From Multifurca ochricompacta (Eukaryota > Basidiomycota > Agaricomycetes > Russulales > Russulaceae), in contig WTXG01000231.1 of assembly GCA_022496185.1 (NCBI GenBank), forward strand, positions 1 to 56,835: 56,835 nt of DNA. Reading direction: 5' to 3'. The notes under the pieces were generated by a model. It did not search any database, was not told where the DNA came from, and saw nothing but the letters and a program-made list of their open reading frames with translations. Position 1 is the stretch's first letter. Each line of letters begins with the position of its first letter. Shown here in pieces: positions 52,394 to 56,835 of this stretch. A program made the translations under genes and the position numbers.

Positions 52394-53638
52394 CTAGAAA
52401 CGATTCGTACTGTCATCATCCTGCACCAGCTCCAAATAGTCGTCAGCTACATTACGATCATCTTCTTTATACGATTCCAGTTCCTGTGGACATGCATGGG
52501 TGCGAAGGAAGCTGTACGGGCCGCGCTGACCACAGGCGCGGCACAGGTCGTAGACGGGACAGTCGATCTCTTTATGCCCGGCGTTGTGTCGAAGACATTT
52601 GCCACACCAGCCTGACGGGTTGTTGATTGTTGGGGCCACTCCTACACAGCGAAAGATGCAATATCGGCTCCAATGGAGATTGCTGCGGCAGTGTCGGCAC
52701 CACTTGCGGTTGAGAGGGCAATTCCAACTGATGTGATACTTGCTATCACAACGCCAGCAGGTTTCCCCGCGCGGATTCTCATGCAACCGTGGCATCTCGA
52801 GCCGGCTTGGTAGCAGTGTCGGGGCAGCTCCCAGGGTGCGAGGAGGGAGAGGTCGTGCATAGGTGTCGGCGTACCTTTCAGCGATCGTCTGATACGCATC
52901 TCCCGCCTCCAACCTCTTCCTAATCTCCACAATCTCCGATTCCAACTGGAACATCCCGTTCGTCAACCTGGCCATCATTTTCGCGTGTTCCTTGTACTGC
53001 TGATTCAGTGTCCTTCGCAATGTGATGTTCTTTCTCAACCTCATAACTTCCGCCTTCAGGCGCGGGAGCCTCATGTCATTCAGCACTTCGTCAATTGCAA
53101 AGGCGCGGCAATCCTCCGCAGCAAGGTGACCCAACTGTTCATCGGTCAGTGTGTGATGGAGCTGACCCGTATACCTTTCTTCCAGATAAATGGGAGCACC
53201 ATAGACCGGCCCATCCTTCTTTATGCACCCCGCCACATCCATCCCGCCATTGGTGTAATAGATGTACTTTGCGATGGTTGTAGTGCCGTCAGCCATGGTG
53301 ATCTCTAGCGGGAAGTACATTGAGGAATTGGGGTTGTTGGGGATGAAAGGGAACTCGGGGGCCTCATCATCGATCTCTCCGTTGAGTAAGTCGTTGGGAT
53401 GGGGTTCTTCACTGTGAGTGAAATCGTCGTTTGGGTTCGGGGATTGGTTCTTGACGCATGCCTCCGCAGCTTCATAATCGATAGGGGAAGAGGGACGAGT
53501 GGATGGGTGAGCAGACGGGAAGTTTTTGACGACGGTCATGGGGGAGGCAAAAGCGTCGACGGCAGCAGAGGCGGCGATGAAAGACATGATGGACTGTTCT
53601 GTGGTAGTAATTTGCTGGGGGAGCATATACTGGGGCAT
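52394..53638 (-). CDS. Element G ORF3: coiled-coil protein with tandem zinc knuckles, 414 aa
   Basis: Intact frame located after the integrase. Residues 1-90 are low complexity (Ala/Ser/Pro). Residues 93-160 form a conserved block (APEFPFIPNNPNSSMYFPLE, KYIYYTNGGMDVAGC, YLEERYTGQLHHT). Residues 180-245 are Leu/Lys/Glu-rich and probably coiled coil. Two canonical CX2CX4HX4C knuckles follow, C294-C297-H302-C307 and C314-C317-H322-C327, then a variant C345-C348-H355-C360 and a Cys/His cluster C366-C369-H381-C383. The tail is acidic. It has no RT, integrase, protease or signal/TM segment, so it is not an envelope-like ORF; a nucleic-acid-binding, nucleocapsid-like role is inferred. The frame is the same as pol, separated by TAA and, immediately before the ATG, TGA. 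It is conserved in D and F. Confidence 0.85.
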   Translation of the reverse strand: MPQYMLPQQITTTEQSIMSFIAASAAVDAFASPMTVVKNFPSAHPSTRPSSPIDYEAAEACVKNQSPNPNDDFTHSEEPHPNDLLNGEIDDEAPEFPFIPNNPNSSMYFPLEITMADGTTTIAKYIYYTNGGMDVAGCIKKDGPVYGAPIYLEERYTGQLHHTLTDEQLGHLAAEDCRAFAIDEVLNDMRLPRLKAEVMRLRKNITLRRTLNQQYKEHAKMMARLTNGMFQLESEIVEIRKRLEAGDAYQTIAERYADTYARPLPPRTLGAAPTLLPSRLEMPRLHENPRGETCWRCDSKYHISWNCPLNRKWCRHCRSNLHWSRYCIFRCVGVAPTINNPSGWCGKCLRHNAGHKEIDCPVYDLCRACGQRGPYSFLRTHACPQELESYKEDDRNVADDYLELVQDDDSTNRF

Positions 53639-53662
53639 TCAGGAGGGTCTGGGACTGTTCTT

Positions 53663-56650
53663 TTAACTGTTTCTGGGTGCTTCTGGATGCTGGGTGTGAA
53701 ACTCCGCGATAAGGACCGGGGCGAAGATATCTCCGGCTGGTTCCCACGAGTTGTCAGAGGCTGGGAATCCTTTCCATTTGACTAGGTAATACAGCTTGCG
53801 CCCTCGGCCTTGTCGCTTCGAGTCCAGAATGCGTTCTACTTCCCACTCCTCTTCTCCGTCAATAAGGTCAGGTGGGGGTCTTGGGAAGTTTTCCCTGTGC
53901 AGGGGTGTTTCCTTGTAAGGCGTCAGCAGTTTGGCGTGGAAGACCGGGTGGATGTGCCATGCCGGAGGAAGTTCGAGTTCATATGACACATCTGACAGCT
54001 TCCTTGTTATCTTGAAGGGTCCGTGACGTCGGGGCGCTAATTTGGCCGTGGGGTGTGACGTGTGAATGTTCTTCCCTTCCAACCATACCAGGTCATTGGT
54101 TCGATAAGGTGTGAACCTCGAAGGTTTTTCCGCCAGGATCCTTTGCGCCTTCAACAGATTTTCATTGGCTGATTTCCGAATCTCTTCCCATTGGCTGATA
54201 CGCTGCATGGCTGAAGGGACATTCGTCGGCTTTCCTGTCCACGTGGCTCGGGGTGTCCATCCCATGATAAGTGAGAATGGGGAGGTTTTTGTGGTACCAT
54301 TGGGCCAGGAGTTGTGTGCGAATTCTGCTGTTGCTAGCCAGTCCACCCAATCATCCTGTCGTCCGTTGCACCAGAATCGAAGATACTGTTCGAGCCACTG
54401 GTTTGTCCTTTCTGACTGTCCATCTGTCTGTGGGTGATACGCCGTGGAGATGTTCTGGGCGATATTCAGCGTCTTACAGAGCGCTCTCGCAAATGCGGAC
54501 GTGAAGCGTGGGTCGCGGTCTGAGATAATCTTTTCAGGGAGGCCATAGTGTCTGTAGACGTGATCCAGGTAAAGTTTGGCCACTCCTTCTGCTGTGATAG
54601 ACTCTTTGCAGGGTATAAACAGCGCCGCTTTTGAACAGTTGTGATCGGTGATGGTCAGGACTGTGTCGAAACCTCTGGAAACGGGGAGCTTGACGATAAA
54701 ATCCATGGCAATAGTCTGAAATGGTTGTGAGGCTGTAGGCGTAATTGGGAATGGTGCCGGTGGTTGCGGGTGCGTGTTTACTTTGTTGGCCTGGCAGTCT
54801 GTGCATCCCTTCACGTATTCCTCCACATCCTTTTTCATGTTTGGCCACCAGTAGTCGCGTTTGGCAAGAGCATAAGTGTTGGCAATGCCAGGGTGTCCTG
54901 CAGAGGGGAGGTCGTGGTGGAAATGGATCACCCCCCTCTTAATGTTGTCGCCACCGGTGACAACAAGTCGATCCCCGTCCTTCCACCACAAGCCGTCAAT
55001 CTTTTTCAGGTTGTGTGCATCGGCCCAAGCTTCACATAACTGCTGATTCATATTTTGGGACACTTGGGCCCATAGATCCATATCGTGAAGACTGACAACC
55101 GCCGTTTTTGCAAAGACCTCTTCGGGGAGCACTGTGACATTAGTGTTGTCCTCTCCGCCATCGTTCAAGTCCGGCCGCCGTGACAGGGCGTCTGCTCGTG
55201 CGTTGCGACTTCCTGCGATGTGTTTGAGCACGAAGTTGTATTCTTCCAATTCTAAGACTTCGCGAGCAACTCGTCGACTGATCTTGTGGGGTTCCTTCCA
55301 GTACAGTAGATTGGAGTGATCGGTGTGAATAATAGTCTTGTGAGGAGTTCCTGCTAGATATGGTCGCCAGTGTCGCAAGGCTTTCACAATAGCCAATAAT
55401 TCCCTGTCCCAAATGTCGTAGTTCCGTTCCGCCGGCGAGAATGTCTCCGAGTAAAAGGCCACAGGGTGAAGGAGTCCCGCCATATCTCGCTGATTTAATA
55501 TGGCGCCATTTGCAAAGTGGGATGCGTCGACCTCAAGTTCGAAGGGTTTCTGCAAATCTGGTTGTAACAGGACCGGTTCTGAACTAATAATGTCGCGAAT
55601 CTGTTCAAAAGCCGTTTGATGTTCTTCTGTCCAACGCCAGGGAACATCTTTTTTCAGTAATCCGTTTAGCGGTTGAGCGATTCCCGAGAAACCTCGGACA
55701 AAACGTCGATAGAAATTACAGAACCCAATGAAAGATCGCACGTCCTTGACACATGCAGGTGTCGGCCATTCCCGGATTCCTTGCACCTTTACGGGGTCCA
55801 TCCGGACCTGTCCTCCTTCTAATATGACTCCCAGGTATTCCACGGTTGACTGTTCGAACGAGCACTTGGCGGGCTTGAGGTATAAGTCATGTTCGTGCAG
55901 GATCTCTAGCACTTGATGTACTCGCTCTCGGTGATGGGTTAGATCGTTTTCAGTTGCCACCAATATGTCATCCATGTAGACCACCACTTCGCCGGTAAGA
56001 ATGAGGTCGCGGAATATGTGGTTCATCATTGATTGGAAAGTAGCAGGGGAGTTAGTAAGACCGAAGAACATAACGTTTGGTTCGAAGAGTCCCTGATTGG
56101 TTTTAAAGGCCGCTTTACACTGATCCCCTTCTTTGATCCGAATGTTATTGTAACCCCAACGGACGTCCATTTTGGAGAACAAAGATTTATTCCTCATGGT
56201 GTCAATAAGTTCGGAGATGAGTGGCAAGGGGTAGGCGTTCTTTACAGTGTAGGCGTTTATCCGTCGGTAATCCTGAACAGGTCGAAGTTTGCCGTCTTTC
56301 TTTTTAATGAAGAAGAATGGTGATGCGTAAGGTGATTTCGATGGACGGATATACCCCTTTGCAAGGTGTTCCTCAAGGAATGCCGTAAGTGCGGTCTGTT
56401 CTGCCTGTGATAATGGGTAGATTTTACAATCGATTGCTGATGGGGTATCGGGTATGAAGTCGATGGCATGGTCCCACGGTCGTGTAGGAAGAAAACGCTG
56501 CGATTCCTCCTCCGAGAACACCTTCCAGTGTCGATGGTATTCTGCTGGTACCACCTCTTCGAATGTTTTCTCTGCATGCCCTTCTACCGCTTTCTGCGCG
56601 AGTTCTGATGCTTTGGTAACGAAACAACATCCTGGGTCCTCCTCATTTTA
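53663..56650 (-). CDS. Element G pol: RT-RNase H-integrase-chromodomain, intact
   Basis: The open frame reaches upstream to about 56650; numbering here is from the first ATG (56554, MVPAEYHRHW), giving 963 aa. RT about 70-250: KMDVRWGYNN at 129-137, active site YMDD 193-196. RNase H residues D343, E385, D412, D455 (EVDAS, DREL, HTDHS, ADALS). Integrase zinc finger HFHHDLPSAGHPG (545-557) with C584 and C587, catalytic D618, D679, E715 (D-35-E spacing). GPF/GPY-type HGPFKITRKL about 844-853. Chromodomain 903-950 with W904, W927, W937. These place it among fungal Ty3/gypsy chromoviruses. It makes cDNA in cytoplasmic particles and integrates it into heterochromatin. The stop is TAA at 53663-53665. 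All catalytic residues are present. Confidence 0.93.
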
Positions 56651-56835
56651 CTTCTGCTTTGTGTGCCAAGGAGCGTCGGACAGCGTAGTCGTACCCTATT
56701 GACGTAATGAGCACAGGGTAAGAGTCTTTATCCATTGTCGCATCGCTCCAGTTAATCCTTGGCTCGAAGGCGGAAAGCCAGGGATATCCCGACCAAATCT
56801 TCTCCGCCTAGGTTGGTGACCAGGAAGCGTATGAC
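56651..56835 (-). pseudogene. Element G protease C-terminus, with two frame breaks
   Basis: On the minus strand the window edge begins IRFLVTNLGGEDLV, then GYPWLSAFEPRINW in another frame and TMDKDSYPVLITSIGYDYA, matching F's LITDLGDKDLILGYPWLAAF region. One break is at the ILGYPW position (about 56786); a second lies between the VRRSLAHKAEVK stretch, which ends in TGA, and the RT frame (EEDPGCCFVTKASELAQ), near 56645. The catalytic DSG is outside the window. If both breaks are real, G cannot make a complete Pol. Confidence 0.7.

Larger units (their letters stand above)
51782..56835 (-). mobile_element. Element G: youngest gypsy chromovirus, minus strand, 5' end outside window
   Basis: Reading on the minus strand from the right: end of PR, RT, RNase H, integrase, chromodomain, ORF3, polypurine tract (52378-52363), 3' LTR (52362-51782). 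Gag and the 5' LTR lie past 56835. RT to ORF3 is uninterrupted except for the pol stop, unlike F and D. It is inserted tail-to-tail into F's 3' LTR. Confidence 0.92.

Noticed and set aside
1..56835. CRISPR arrays, rRNA or tRNA genes, bacterial-type operons
   Set aside because: No regularly spaced short repeats, no rRNA-like blocks and no convincing tRNA A/B boxes were recognised; gene structure is that of a fungal nucleus.

Overview
The window is nuclear DNA of a filamentous fungus, most likely an agaricomycete basidiomycete. Genes are cut by many 50-70 bp introns with exons down to 11-29 bp, there is a fungal-type RRM-plus-YTH gene, and Ty3/gypsy elements with chromodomain integrases (chromoviruses) are abundant. 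No ribosomal RNA, tRNA, CRISPR array or bacterial operon was recognised.

Left part (1 to about 22.9 kb) is gene-bearing DNA with scattered repeats. It holds an unrecognised minus-strand ORF (277-675), a short ORF region split by a non-autonomous hAT element with a perfect 8-bp target duplication (1322-2502), and a minus-oriented solo LTR (2808-3427). Host genes follow: a 13-exon major facilitator transporter (4880-7888, minus), a divergently transcribed 91-residue cysteine-rich protein (8746-9484, plus), an RRM+YTH RNA reader (11884-14692, minus), a small Gly/Gln-rich protein (16930-17728, minus) and a second MFS transporter (19134-21167, minus). A cluster of short poly(T)-headed repeats (21.6-22.95 kb) marks the edge of the gene-bearing part.

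Right part (22.97-56.84 kb) is a nest of LTR retrotransposons. Element C (LTR from 22971, gag at 29099) has element B inside its 5' LTR. C is cut at 30494 by D, D at 38709 by E, E at 44883 by F, and F at 51781 by G, which lies on the minus strand. The missing right halves of C, D, E and F must lie beyond the window end, in reverse order. D also carries a 1.6-kb palindromic Tc1/mariner-derived element, and E carries a solo LTR of its own family. Every insertion after C has recognisable LTR ends (TG...CA); full target duplications are visible for B, the two minus-oriented solo LTRs, the hAT element and the Tc1 element.

D, F and G belong to one family with layout gag / (-1) PR-RT-RH-INT-chromodomain / ORF3. 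ORF3 encodes a coiled-coil protein with zinc knuckles placed after the integrase, the feature I consider most likely to be under-described. B and E belong to a second family without ORF3. The deeper elements D and E are dead mainly through CGA-to-TGA changes (methyl-CpG decay). F is broken mainly by 1-bp deletions, and G is the best preserved, which fits the order of insertion.
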